Shown here: positions 13,401 through 20,037 of the stretch, one piece after another
Layout of the letters: each line of letters opens with the position of its first letter
Numbering within the stretch: position 1 is the first letter of the stretch
Virus record (IMG/VR): IMGVR_UViG_3300027810_000075
Coordinates: 1 to 20,037 of that record
From: a virus
Length of the DNA stretch: 20,037 nt
Reading direction: 5' to 3' (one strand)
The notes under the pieces: generated by a model
The model's input: the letters and a program-made list of their open reading frames with translations, nothing else
Told to the model about the DNA's origin: nothing
Databases searched by the model: none
Translations under genes and position numbers: made by a program

Positions 13401-16092
13401 ATTGTCTGATGGCGACACGGTAACTATCACGGCCACGGGTACGCAGCCTTCAGGTACCGTGTCCACATACTTATATTTTGTTTACACCTCTGGTCTAACT
13501 ACCCCCGCGGACCAGTTCACCCTTGCTAATTCAGAAAACTTTGCCCTAACGGGAACCTCCCCCGTAAATGTAACAGACATCGGGGTTGGGGCTTCTGTAA
13601 ACTTTTTTGAAAACGTGGGTGCAACCATTGAACGCACTATTTCCTATGTAAATAGTGACACCCAGCTGTCGTTGACAGCTGCAATGCCCGCCACTGCTCA
13701 AACGGGTGTTCATTATTTCTTGCGGACTCAGGCACTACTGCGCTCTGACGGATTTGCTCTTCACAGACCCTATGACGGTGGTGTGGACCTTATACCTTCA
13801 AGCAACCCTGATAGCCGCATGATCAGGCAAACTCGGAAGTATTTCCGTTATCAGTCGGGTAAAGGGATTCAAGTTTCTTTCGCGGTTAACTTTAGCCCAA
13901 CAAGCGGGATTGATGCGTTTGCCTTTGCAGGCTCCGTTAACTCTTTGGCACAGGGAACAATTACTACACGGTTCCCACACCGTTTAACCCCAGGGTTAAA
14001 TATTGTGACTTCGGGATCAACAAACACGGATACAGACGCAATAGGCGTTTTCTTTTATGACGTTACGATAGGCGTAAGTGGCAGCGACGACGTGTTTCTT
14101 TTGGAGGGTGAACAGCCCGAGACCCCAATTACTATGTACGAAGGCCGAACATACAGGTTCGACCAATCGGATTCTACTAACGCTGGCTACACTCTTCGTT
14201 TTTCAACAACACAAGACGGCGACAATAACGGTGGTACACAGTACGCAACTGGAGTTACTGTGGTTGGAACGGCAGGTTCTGCTGGAGCGTATACCCAGAT
14301 TGTAGTCGCAACGGCGGCACCTGTTCTGTACACATATGTTAGCGGGACGGCGGCAGCGGGCTTTCAGGCTGACACGCCTGTTGATCCAAAGAATGGAACT
14401 GAAAACCTTTGGAACGCAACGATGCCTGTTCTTTCGGTTCTTGATGACTACAGATTTAAGGTTCAGCTACCTGGGATACCATCGGACGCTACCGCTCTAG
14501 GTGACGTTGAGTACTATGTCGACGGTTGGCAAAACAGTTCCCTCCGTTGCGGAATGTTTGACGATCAGAACGGGATATTCTTCGAGTACACGGGCTCAGT
14601 GCTTAACGCTTGTCGTAGAGATTCGGTCAAACAAATAAGCGGATTTGCCTCGGTCACGTTCCGTTCAGGGGTTGTAAACGGCAATGGGACTAAATTTACG
14701 TCACAACTTTCCGTTGGAGACTACGTCGTAATAAAAGGTCAGACCCATCAAGTTGTACGAATTAACAACGACACCAGCATGGCTATTTCGCCCACTTACG
14801 CAGGGGTTACTTTAGACAGTGTAATTATCTCTAAATCTAACACCGTTCGAGTTCCTCAAACGCAGTGGAACTTAGACGTATGCGATGGAACTGGACACAC
14901 GGGGTTCAAGCTAGACATCAATAAAATTCAGATGGCTTACCTTGACTACTCTTGGTACGGCGCAGGCAAGGTCCGCTTTGGTTTTAAAGACCAGAACGGC
15001 GACGTTCAGTATGTTCACCAGTTTGTTCACGGGAACTTCAAGACTGAAGCCTATATGCGGTCAGGCAACCTACCTGCTCGATATGAAATTGAAAACACAG
15101 GGGCACCGACGTATGTCCCGTCTCTTGCGCACTGGGGCACCTCAGTCATTATGGACGGAACATTTGACCCAGATAAAGCCTATGTGTTCAACGCTTCATC
15201 TAACAACGTAACTCTGACCCAAGCGTCTAGTTTAACCGTGGACGCCAAGGTTGATTACCTTGGTCAGTACTCCACCAACAGAAACTACAGCAGCATTGGG
15301 TACGCGATACTTTTAGACGCTCCGGAAGGAAACTTAAACTCTGTGGCGGCTGGCACACTTATTACAGGGGCTGGCCTGCCTTCAGGAACAGTAGCCAAGT
15401 TGCCGCTCAGTACCTTCGTTAACCCCTATCAGCCTTATTTGCCGGGGCTTGTTTCAAGGGAAGGTTTTGGGAATAACAAAAACACTGAAGAGGTTAGAAA
15501 CCTATTAGTTGTTGACCAACAGCCAACAGTGATTTCTGGCACGTCAACTCCGTATGTAATAGGGGATGCCGCGGTAGAGCAGGTTGTTACGGACCCTATC
15601 CCACTCATCAGCATCCGTCTTGCTCCAAGCGTTGACACAAGTACTCCAGGGTTCTTGGGGGAACGTGAAATTATTAACCGTATGCAGTTGATTCTTAACC
15701 AAACGTCAATCTTGAGCACCCACACGGCAGAGATTCAGTTGGTTCTTAACGCCCAGTTAAATACAAACGCTTGGCAACGTGTGAATAACCCGAGCCTCAG
15801 TCAGCTTTTGATTCACTCAAACGAAGACTTCCTAACTGGTGGGGCCAGTATTTACAACTTCCGAGCTTCAGGGGACACTGGCACAACAAACCGTGTTCAG
15901 CAGCTTACCTCCGAAAACCTTGCTGAAGTTGCGACCCTCGGTAACTCTATCTTAGGGGGCAATAATGTTTACCCTGATGGACCAGACGTTTTAACTGTTG
16001 TCGCGACCCTACAGGAAGACCCGTCAACGGTTTCAGCAACCAACCCCTTTGTTATTACAGGACGAATTAGTTGGTCTGAATCCCAAGCGTAA
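10462..16092 (+). CDS. Giant mosaic tail/adhesin structural protein (1,876 aa)
   Basis: The start at 10462 has GGGGGA upstream; an earlier in-frame start (10432) lies inside the previous gene. The N-terminal part has FRVSNPENLIDTDFEYGLQ followed by STKWETLELTKNIPTFFSR, a block I recall from cyanophage tail proteins. About eight beta modules follow, each opening with an HG-x3-G motif (near residues 169, 356, 540, 691, 835, 977, 1172) and often containing GLTSGTEYYV and F-x-L. Two G-x-GT-x-FTS-x2-x2-GD segments lie near 933 and 1404. A cupredoxin-like module (about 1215-1310) is followed by a C-terminal region with WYGAGKVRFGFKDQNG, AYMRSGNLPARYEIENTG and LAHWGTSVIMDG, also cyanophage-like. It is probably a trimeric tail-fibre or baseplate-type adhesin. 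Confidence 0.82.
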   Translation: MAKHLVFDYTFDASAKTITLDGVYSQKRMLLITNQNNNEIIFSFNDASKGLSDIAFDYTSYTTTLTLTYDTTSMADTDPLQIFVENDNQSFKPDSTFVDAVSKFRVSNPENLIDTDFEYGLQSTKWETLELTKNIPTFFSRNGDQDLGISSIVAGANSNVITVTTSEDHGLQSGSPIIVVGTTFISADGGFVVDGTPTTDTFTYRAKSRQTITGSIQETYTQLFAGSVYTGTEFSLSNLSSITSDGAAQSTLSVNTEYPTNFTNGTSVTLANTFAKASLFFNTDNVEPENRGVVNQSGTAATASGLTGFPMTAVNAVDFEPDYPPGLSTGTTPPFFFEEGDYTINTSLDTVTFNEPHGFASSDSVVYVCDTDTNTPIGGLIANTGYYVTRISDTVLRFQRLRSNSSFYKIPLNNTGGVSGGQTRSALIKSWVANIANSARIRLVTGVNSLFPVSTSQATNRFITFKAHNYVYSASAMPRQLGPFDAPQEFYGKHQSATYFGVYGSPTSTTLINATGLVNHHIIPINASLSEIKNSFLIPNHGLATGGTVTVTATTGTLPAALTSGDSYTVNRGSQDRFSLRDPQASGADIDFTDLGSTDLVYNVVGNAKFALGDTITIAGVEVSEGYPVTYDSNGGTAIGGLTSGTEYYVARKQGDSFNLATTPNYITSTQYVSSQNIGSSSAAYFIFRTNHGFQTGQAVQYVAGTPKAPLQSGEVYYVHRVSSSLFTLYYTSADAIADTTANRINIISDPSNTTTAIFYGTSIIDLSSVPSPAENQILIADAIGAADGVYEVSGTSADQLSFTLASESLVDSRTFVKVSQDSFTAALDAFYVVDHGFVTGESAVYTESSATGQVGIIGLTSGTTYFLIASSKDFFQVASTQENALAGTAISLTNTGITNAARTGTFSLDSTTIAGSVSALGSVSYEASSTVISGEGTTFTSYFNSGDKILINVPHAVSSTAITAVSASPDYVITAASHGLSDGDTVTITATGTQPSGTVSTYLYFVYTSGLTTPADQFTLANSENFALTGTSPVNVTDIGVGASVNFFENVGATIERTISYVNSDTQLSLTAAMPATAQTGVHYFLRTQALLRSDGFALHRPYDGGVDLIPSSNPDSRMIRQTRKYFRYQSGKGIQVSFAVNFSPTSGIDAFAFAGSVNSLAQGTITTRFPHRLTPGLNIVTSGSTNTDTDAIGVFFYDVTIGVSGSDDVFLLEGEQPETPITMYEGRTYRFDQSDSTNAGYTLRFSTTQDGDNNGGTQYATGVTVVGTAGSAGAYTQIVVATAAPVLYTYVSGTAAAGFQADTPVDPKNGTENLWNATMPVLSVLDDYRFKVQLPGIPSDATALGDVEYYVDGWQNSSLRCGMFDDQNGIFFEYTGSVLNACRRDSVKQISGFASVTFRSGVVNGNGTKFTSQLSVGDYVVIKGQTHQVVRINNDTSMAISPTYAGVTLDSVIISKSNTVRVPQTQWNLDVCDGTGHTGFKLDINKIQMAYLDYSWYGAGKVRFGFKDQNGDVQYVHQFVHGNFKTEAYMRSGNLPARYEIENTGAPTYVPSLAHWGTSVIMDGTFDPDKAYVFNASSNNVTLTQASSLTVDAKVDYLGQYSTNRNYSSIGYAILLDAPEGNLNSVAAGTLITGAGLPSGTVAKLPLSTFVNPYQPYLPGLVSREGFGNNKNTEEVRNLLVVDQQPTVISGTSTPYVIGDAAVEQVVTDPIPLISIRLAPSVDTSTPGFLGEREIINRMQLILNQTSILSTHTAEIQLVLNAQLNTNAWQRVNNPSLSQLLIHSNEDFLTGGASIYNFRASGDTGTTNRVQQLTSENLAEVATLGNSILGGNNVYPDGPDVLTVVATLQEDPSTVSATNPFVITGRISWSESQA
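14104..14391 (+). other. Cupredoxin-like module inside the giant protein, metal ligands absent
   Basis: Residues about 1215-1310 of the giant protein contain YEGRTYRFDQSDSTNAGYTL then RFSTTQDGDNNGGTQYATGV, with GTAGSAGAYTQIVV and VLYTYVSGTAAAGF. I recall the same module in other marine phage proteins with ligand-like residues GHPLRFS and YYYC-x2-HSGM. Here the His is Y1243, the Cys is V1293 and no His or Met follows, so the visible Cu-type ligands are lost. Confidence 0.6.
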
Positions 16093-16104
16093 AGGAGTAA
16101 GACT

Positions 16105-16674
16105 GTGTTTGGCTACTCTGCTTTTTCCGAGGCTCCTTTTGCCACGCAGTCGGGATCTTCCGTCAGCGTACTGGTTAGTCTGGAAGGGGTTGCTTCCAGC
16201 GCATTAGTGTCTGCCGTTAGTTCTGTAACTGGGACGGCTCTTGTCTTGCCGGATGGATTGTCTTCGGATGGTCTAGTAAACGGAGTAACCGTTTCGGCGG
16301 GTACAGGGGTTGTGGTCTCAATCACTGGTCTGGAGTCTGTCGGTGAAACCCCTGGGGATGTGGTAATCCCTATTTTCTTGGCTGGGGTAGAGTCCGTTGG
16401 GGAAGTCGGTCAAGCTGATGGTCGAAGCGTAGTCTTTGTCGATGTTACAGGCGTGGAAAGCAGCGCCGTTGTTGGCGAAATAAATGTTATCATCAATGTG
16501 GCCCCTGTTGTCGCAGGTTTAGAAGCCACAGGGTTTGTGGGGATTTTGTTCGTTTGGGGTCAAATTGACCCGAACCCAGGGACTGGATATTCTCCTATAG
16601 CCCCGAACCCAGGAACTGTGTATACTGATATCAACCCTCAACCAAGCTCGGCTTGGGAAGAGATAGCGGCGTAG
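16105..16674 (+). CDS. Tail protein with six GV/L-E-S-x-G beta repeats (GTG start)
   Basis: This 189-residue protein starts at GTG 16105, with AGGAG eight bases upstream and no ATG in a suitable place. It opens FGYSAFSEAPFA. Six repeats of the form x-G-(V/L)-(A/S/E)-(S/A)-x-x-x-V-G start near residues 27, 50, 75, 94, 116 and 138, spaced about 20-25 residues, for example LAGVESVGEVG and VTGVESSAVVG. The C-terminus has I-x-P-N-P-G-T-x-Y units near 154 and 165. The repeats suggest a stacked beta structure, as in fibres. The motif recurs in the last gene of the window. I recall similar FAEAPFA-type proteins beside marine phage fibre genes; the function is inferred. Confidence 0.72.
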   Translation: MFGYSAFSEAPFATQSGSSVSVLVSLEGVASSALVSAVSSVTGTALVLPDGLSSDGLVNGVTVSAGTGVVVSITGLESVGETPGDVVIPIFLAGVESVGEVGQADGRSVVFVDVTGVESSAVVGEINVIINVAPVVAGLEATGFVGILFVWGQIDPNPGTGYSPIAPNPGTVYTDINPQPSSAWEEIAA

Positions 16675-16683
16675 GATAAAAAA

Positions 16684-17769
16684 ATGGCAAGCACATATAG
16701 CTCCAACGGGTATCTAGAACTCATAGGAACCGGGGAACAGTCGGGTACTTGGGGAAACACTACGAATGATAACCTGCAGATTTTAGATCGTATGGTCGAT
16801 GGGGTAGGGTCTATTGCTCTAACGGGGACAAGCTACAGTATCAATACCAGCACTGACGGAGACCTTTCTGACGGCCACTATAAAACTTTGGTTTTAGGGG
16901 GCAATCCAACAGGGACTTGCAATGTGTTCATATCACCGAACACCGTTCAAAAACTGTATGTCGTGGTCAACGAAAGCGGACAAATTGTTGTTATGCAGCA
17001 AGGTGCGGCGGCGACTGTGACTATTCCCAACGGGCAGACGGCTATTGTGTACGCAGACGGCGCAGGGGTTGGGGCTTCGGTTAAAGAAGTAACAGGCTTA
17101 GTTCAGCAAGGTATTACAGCGACAACTGCGGAACTGAACGTCTTGGACGGTATCACTTCGTCAACTGACGAACTGAACGTCTTGGATGGCATTACCTCGT
17201 CAACCGTGGAACTAAACGTCTTGGACGGTATCACTTCGTCAACTGACGAACTCAATGTGTTGGATGGCATTACCTCGTCAACTGCGGAACTCAATGTGTT
17301 GGTCGGTATTACAGCGACATCTGCGGAACTCAACCTTTTAGACGGGTCTACACCGGGGACAACTTCTCCTTCGAATGCCGTTGTAACAGACAGCAGCGGG
17401 GACGTTTTGTTTTCGGAGAAGTTGAAGGCAAAAAGTTACACTGAAACCTTTGTTACGCTGACACGAGCCTTGACTACCACTATCGACGTAAGCTCCGGCA
17501 ACCACTTCTATGTGGACTTGAGTGCGGGAAGCACAACTTTTGCTTTCTCTAACCCGCCCGCATCAGGAACGTCGTACAGTTTAATTCTAGAAGTCGATCA
17601 AGGCTCTAGTTCCTCAAGTACGATCTCTTTCCCATCGTCCGTGAAATGGGCTCTAGGTTTATCTCCAACTCTTACTGTTGGTGCCTCTTCGGTAGATGTT
17701 TTTGTAATTTACACTCACGACGGCGGCACGACCTACTACGGTTTTGTTGCTGGTCAAGACATGAGTTGA
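16684..17769 (+). CDS. Tail fibre protein with 13-residue ELNVLDGIT repeats
   Basis: This 361-residue protein has an N-terminal domain with LELIGTGEQSGTWGNTTNDN and LQILDRMVDG, found in many phage tail fibres, then a beta region to about residue 140. Residues about 143-222 are a tandem 13-residue repeat, ELNVLDGITSST(D/V/A), with five full copies and partial copies at each end; this motif is widespread in phage fibres and may form a trimeric stalk. The C-terminal ~110 residues (YTETFVTLTRALTTTIDVSS to YYGFVAGQDMS) resemble a distal fibre domain. AGGA overlaps the upstream stop. It probably mediates host contact; the receptor cannot be told. Confidence 0.85.
   Translation: MASTYSSNGYLELIGTGEQSGTWGNTTNDNLQILDRMVDGVGSIALTGTSYSINTSTDGDLSDGHYKTLVLGGNPTGTCNVFISPNTVQKLYVVVNESGQIVVMQQGAAATVTIPNGQTAIVYADGAGVGASVKEVTGLVQQGITATTAELNVLDGITSSTDELNVLDGITSSTVELNVLDGITSSTDELNVLDGITSSTAELNVLVGITATSAELNLLDGSTPGTTSPSNAVVTDSSGDVLFSEKLKAKSYTETFVTLTRALTTTIDVSSGNHFYVDLSAGSTTFAFSNPPASGTSYSLILEVDQGSSSSSTISFPSSVKWALGLSPTLTVGASSVDVFVIYTHDGGTTYYGFVAGQDMS
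17131..17340 (+). repeat. 39-bp tandem repeats with a 78-bp higher order
   Basis: Units begin at 17131, 17170, 17209, 17248, 17287 and 17326 (the last partial), each starting GAACT. Units 1 and 3 differ by one base; units 2 and 4 share the core TTGGATGGCATTACCTCGTC. The copies alternate A-B-A-B, pointing to duplication of a 78-bp pair. All units are in frame with the fibre gene. Confidence 0.88.
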
Positions 17770-17778
17770 GGGCACACT

Positions 17779-19137
17779 ATGAGCGTATCTTCTCGGCACT
17801 TGTTAATGGGCAGTTCGAAAAGTTCTCCGTACTGGGTTCGTGAGCAGGCCAACATCAATTTTACGGGTTCAGCCACCGACAGTTTACAAAATATTTACGC
17901 TGTCACTAGCGCGGGTTCTTTGTTCAAGTACGATAGAATTGGTCGCTTGATGTGGGCTATTCAATCCGATCAGAACGAGGCACACGTAGGGGTGCAAGTA
18001 AACTCGGCGGATGAGGTGGTTGTTTTTGGAAAAAACTCATCCTCGAACAAAGCGTATATTATTAAGTTCGCGGACACAGGGACTCGAGTAAAGTCTGTTG
18101 AGTTTTACGGGACAGGTGGTGTCCCCGACATGTTCCCGCTGGGCATGACGATAGACGATAGCGACAATATCTATATAGTTTATTACGATCTGCAGACCTC
18201 CCTCGGGGACATTACAAAATTCGATGACCAGCTGACTTTTTTATGGGACAGGGGTCTTAGAAAATCCGGTGAAGTCGTGACCCTAGAGTGCGTTACTGCT
18301 TATGGAAGCAGTGTTTATTTTGGCGGACATGTAGGTCCATCGGACGCTAGCGAAACCTTTGGGCTTTACGGAAAAATAGCCGCATCGAATGGAGCTGTCC
18401 AATATAACTACCGTATTCGATTAAACGGTAGTACTGGGGATCAGATATATCTAAACGCAATATCGTATGACTCTAATCGGGACCAACTCGCTCTATCTGG
18501 CCATTCCGGTAACAATAGTCCTGATAGAGTTGGATTTTCTTTTCAAGCCGTACCAGGTGGGTCAGGTGGGTATGCTATGGACGCTAATACCAGGTATACT
18601 TGGAAGAATAAGACCGGATCAGCTTTCCCAGACGCAACGTACACTCGATGGAACGACGCTGGGGCATCCCAACCTCTGGACTCTACTTTTGAGGCGTACT
18701 TCACCGACTTTAATAATAACGAGATTGTCCGAGTAGTTAGTTCAGTGAGTGGTACTGCTGAGATTACCGCAGCAGATGTCTGGACTGGATACAAGCCGTC
18801 TTTGAACGACGCGCACTATATTAGTTTTAATACATCGAACAATAGCTTTGTTATCGGGGGAAGAGATAAACTCTTATCTTTAGCCACATCTTCTGCTGAC
18901 TTCGACTTGTATAGCAACTACATCACCTTTGGCGGCTACACTTTTGAGGGCGACGTAGATAGAACAGCTACGGGGGATTACGAGTTTACTGACGCAGCGG
19001 ATTATGTACAAGTCAGTGGTGGTTTATCAAACACCACGGGAGTCGTTATCACATACGTTACCTACACTGGGACGGACAGCGCGATAACAGACGCAACGGG
19101 GTTCAAACCTTTTCCTGTAACAATCTCCGCGCTATAG
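17779..19137 (+). CDS. Beta-propeller-like tail protein, candidate host-contact protein
   Basis: This 452-residue protein has repeats resembling NHL/PQQ-type propeller blades: DSLQNIYAVTSAGSLFKYDR then IGRLMWAIQ, and DDSDNIYIVYYDLQTSLGDI then TKFDDQLTFLWDRG, with looser copies at VNSADEVVVFGK and YGSSVYFGGHV. Such D-x2-x-NIY-x-V...K-D-x-W patterns are typical of propeller blades. The C-terminal ~150 residues are beta-rich and less repetitive (FGGYTFEGDVDRTATGDYEF). The gene lies between the fibre gene and the gp10-like gene, with GAGGG upstream of the ATG. It has no signal peptide. It is probably virion-borne, and receptor or polysaccharide binding is plausible from position only. Confidence 0.65.
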   Translation: MSVSSRHLLMGSSKSSPYWVREQANINFTGSATDSLQNIYAVTSAGSLFKYDRIGRLMWAIQSDQNEAHVGVQVNSADEVVVFGKNSSSNKAYIIKFADTGTRVKSVEFYGTGGVPDMFPLGMTIDDSDNIYIVYYDLQTSLGDITKFDDQLTFLWDRGLRKSGEVVTLECVTAYGSSVYFGGHVGPSDASETFGLYGKIAASNGAVQYNYRIRLNGSTGDQIYLNAISYDSNRDQLALSGHSGNNSPDRVGFSFQAVPGGSGGYAMDANTRYTWKNKTGSAFPDATYTRWNDAGASQPLDSTFEAYFTDFNNNEIVRVVSSVSGTAEITAADVWTGYKPSLNDAHYISFNTSNNSFVIGGRDKLLSLATSSADFDLYSNYITFGGYTFEGDVDRTATGDYEFTDAADYVQVSGGLSNTTGVVITYVTYTGTDSAITDATGFKPFPVTISAL

Positions 19138-19153
19138 AGGGAACCAAGACAAC

Positions 19154-20037
19154 ATGACGTTACAACCTCTTAAATTTAACCCTGGTGTAAATCGAGACAC
19201 CACCTCGTACACTAACGAAGGCGGCTGGTTCGATATTGATAAAGTGCGGTTCCGTCAGGGCTTGCCAGAGAAAATCGGCGGCTGGACAAAGTCAACAACT
19301 CAATCTTTTCTAGGGTCTTGTCGCGCTCTTCACCCGTGGGTTACTTTAGATTTTGCTAGGTACTTAGGTATGGGTACAAGCAAAAAGTACTATGTGAGTT
19401 ACGGCGGAACTTTTTACGACATAACCCCTATTGCGTCCGTTAACAGTTTAAACTCGGACATTAGTGTTTCCATTGGTCGTGGCGTATCCACCGAAGGACA
19501 AGCAGGGCAACTCGTGGAAAACGACAACTTCGCTGTTCTAGACGGGGTGTCTTCAACAGGTGCTGTTGGGAGTGCCTTGGCGTTCACCCCTGCTGACGAC
19601 ACTACTCTTGTTTTTGTACAGAACGCGGCATCCGTAGGGGAAGTCGGAACTGTTAGTACAACAAATTTTGTTTCCGTTTCGGTGCAGGGCTCGGGTTCAA
19701 CGGGGGAAACTTCTCAACTCGGTGTCTCAACTCGAGATGTAAACAGCACCGACGATTTGGTTTTTTCTGCTGAGTTGGGGTCTTCCACGATACTGATCAC
19801 AGTAAACGAGGATCATGGCGCGTCTCCCGGTACCTTTGTGACGTTTAGCGGAGTCTTGGGCTTGGGCGGAGCTATCACCGCAGGGGTCTTGAACCAAGAA
19901 TACGAAATAGTTTCCGTACCGACTCCGAACACGTTTACTTTTTCTGCAAGAACGGCGAACACAGCCATCCAAACGCTTGTCGTTGCGGGACAGATCATAG
20001 ATACCCCTGTTCTTGCAACTGCGTTAGACGCTGGGGA
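19154..20037 (+). CDS. P22 gp10-like tail/stabilisation protein (3' end missing), with insert
   Basis: The frame runs from the ATG at 19154 to the window end (294 codons seen). The opening MTLQPLKFNPGVNRDTTSYT, with GGWFDIDKVRFRQGLPEKIG and ALHPWVTLDF, matches a large marine-phage tail family that I associate with P22 gp10-type packaged-DNA stabilisation / tail-tube proteins. Residues 210-260 carry HGASPGTFVTFSGVLGLGGA and ITAGVLNQEYEIVSV, a beta module like those in the giant gene. Residues about 95-198 (19436-19747) hold an extra segment with four G-x-S-x-G-x-x-G repeats resembling those of the protein at 16105-16674. GAGG lies 13 bases before the ATG, a rather wide spacing. Confidence 0.8.
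   Translation, partial: MTLQPLKFNPGVNRDTTSYTNEGGWFDIDKVRFRQGLPEKIGGWTKSTTQSFLGSCRALHPWVTLDFARYLGMGTSKKYYVSYGGTFYDITPIASVNSLNSDISVSIGRGVSTEGQAGQLVENDNFAVLDGVSSTGAVGSALAFTPADDTTLVFVQNAASVGEVGTVSTTNFVSVSVQGSGSTGETSQLGVSTRDVNSTDDLVFSAELGSSTILITVNEDHGASPGTFVTFSGVLGLGGAITAGVLNQEYEIVSVPTPNTFTFSARTANTAIQTLVVAGQIIDTPVLATALDAG

Noticed and set aside
17103-17333. Open reading frame on the minus strand with a repeated SS-VDEVIPSKTFS pattern
   Set aside because: It is the reverse reading of the ELNVLDGIT repeats; its repetition simply mirrors the coding strand, and there is no ribosome site.
17131-17340. Regular 39-bp repeats as a CRISPR array
   Set aside because: There are no unique spacers, the units are contiguous and in frame, and they encode a known fibre repeat.
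10462-20037. Diversity-generating retroelement acting on the tail genes
   Set aside because: No reverse transcriptase gene and no template/variable repeat pair with A-specific changes could be seen in the window.

Overview
The window is a block of late (structural and lysis) genes from a tailed double-stranded DNA bacteriophage. About 29 genes, all on the + strand, are packed end to end, many with 1-4 base stop/start overlaps. There are no tRNAs, integrases, transposases or replication genes. Many proteins resemble families that I recall from uncultured marine phages and from cyanophages: the small GGMV-tail proteins, a lysine-rich MAKIDKSKMKCN protein, an MANSNGSFGLRP structural protein, a GTA-type holin and HG..TG..V beta modules. 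A marine bacterial host is therefore likely. Base composition looks balanced by eye, unlike AT-rich pelagiphages, so the host may be an alphaproteobacterium or similar, but the window does not settle this. No tail sheath or tape-measure gene is seen, and there are P22 gp4-like and gp10-like genes, so a short-tailed (podovirus-like) particle is favoured. Terminase and portal are not in the window.

Layout. Positions 1-581 hold the end of a coiled-coil membrane protein and a small membrane-anchored protein. A strong sigma70-like promoter (593-620) drives a lysis cassette (668-1820): a two-TM holin candidate, a GTA-type three-TM holin and an M15 zinc peptidase endolysin. Positions 1831-2722 hold three small genes: a GGMV-repeat protein, an eight-cysteine HiPIP-like protein and a small helical protein. 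Positions 2697-6113 form the head module: a GroES-like co-chaperonin, a scaffold, a conserved protein of unknown role, a probable decoration/structural protein and a Mu gpT-like major capsid protein. The capsid gene has a nine-base perfect Shine-Dalgarno sequence. A UUCG-loop terminator (6136-6170) and two tandem hairpins (6185-6220) follow.

Positions 6246-7724 hold small structural or basic proteins. Positions 7729-10460 hold connector and adaptor genes and small tail proteins. Positions 10462-16092 encode one 1,876-residue mosaic tail/adhesin protein. Positions 16105-19137 hold a repeat protein, a tail fibre with 13-residue ELNVLDGIT repeats and a beta-propeller-like protein. The last gene (19154 to the window end) is a P22 gp10-like tail protein that carries an unusual insert.

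The genes fit one programme. The co-chaperonin and scaffold assist capsid folding and assembly, the adaptors close the head and mount the tail, and the long repeat-rich proteins probably form the fibres that contact the host. The holins and endolysin then release progeny. The most notable points are the phage GroES beside the scaffold, the HiPIP-like cysteine protein, a cupredoxin-like module that lacks its metal ligands inside the giant protein, beta-repeats shared between two tail genes, and the paired hairpins after the capsid terminator.
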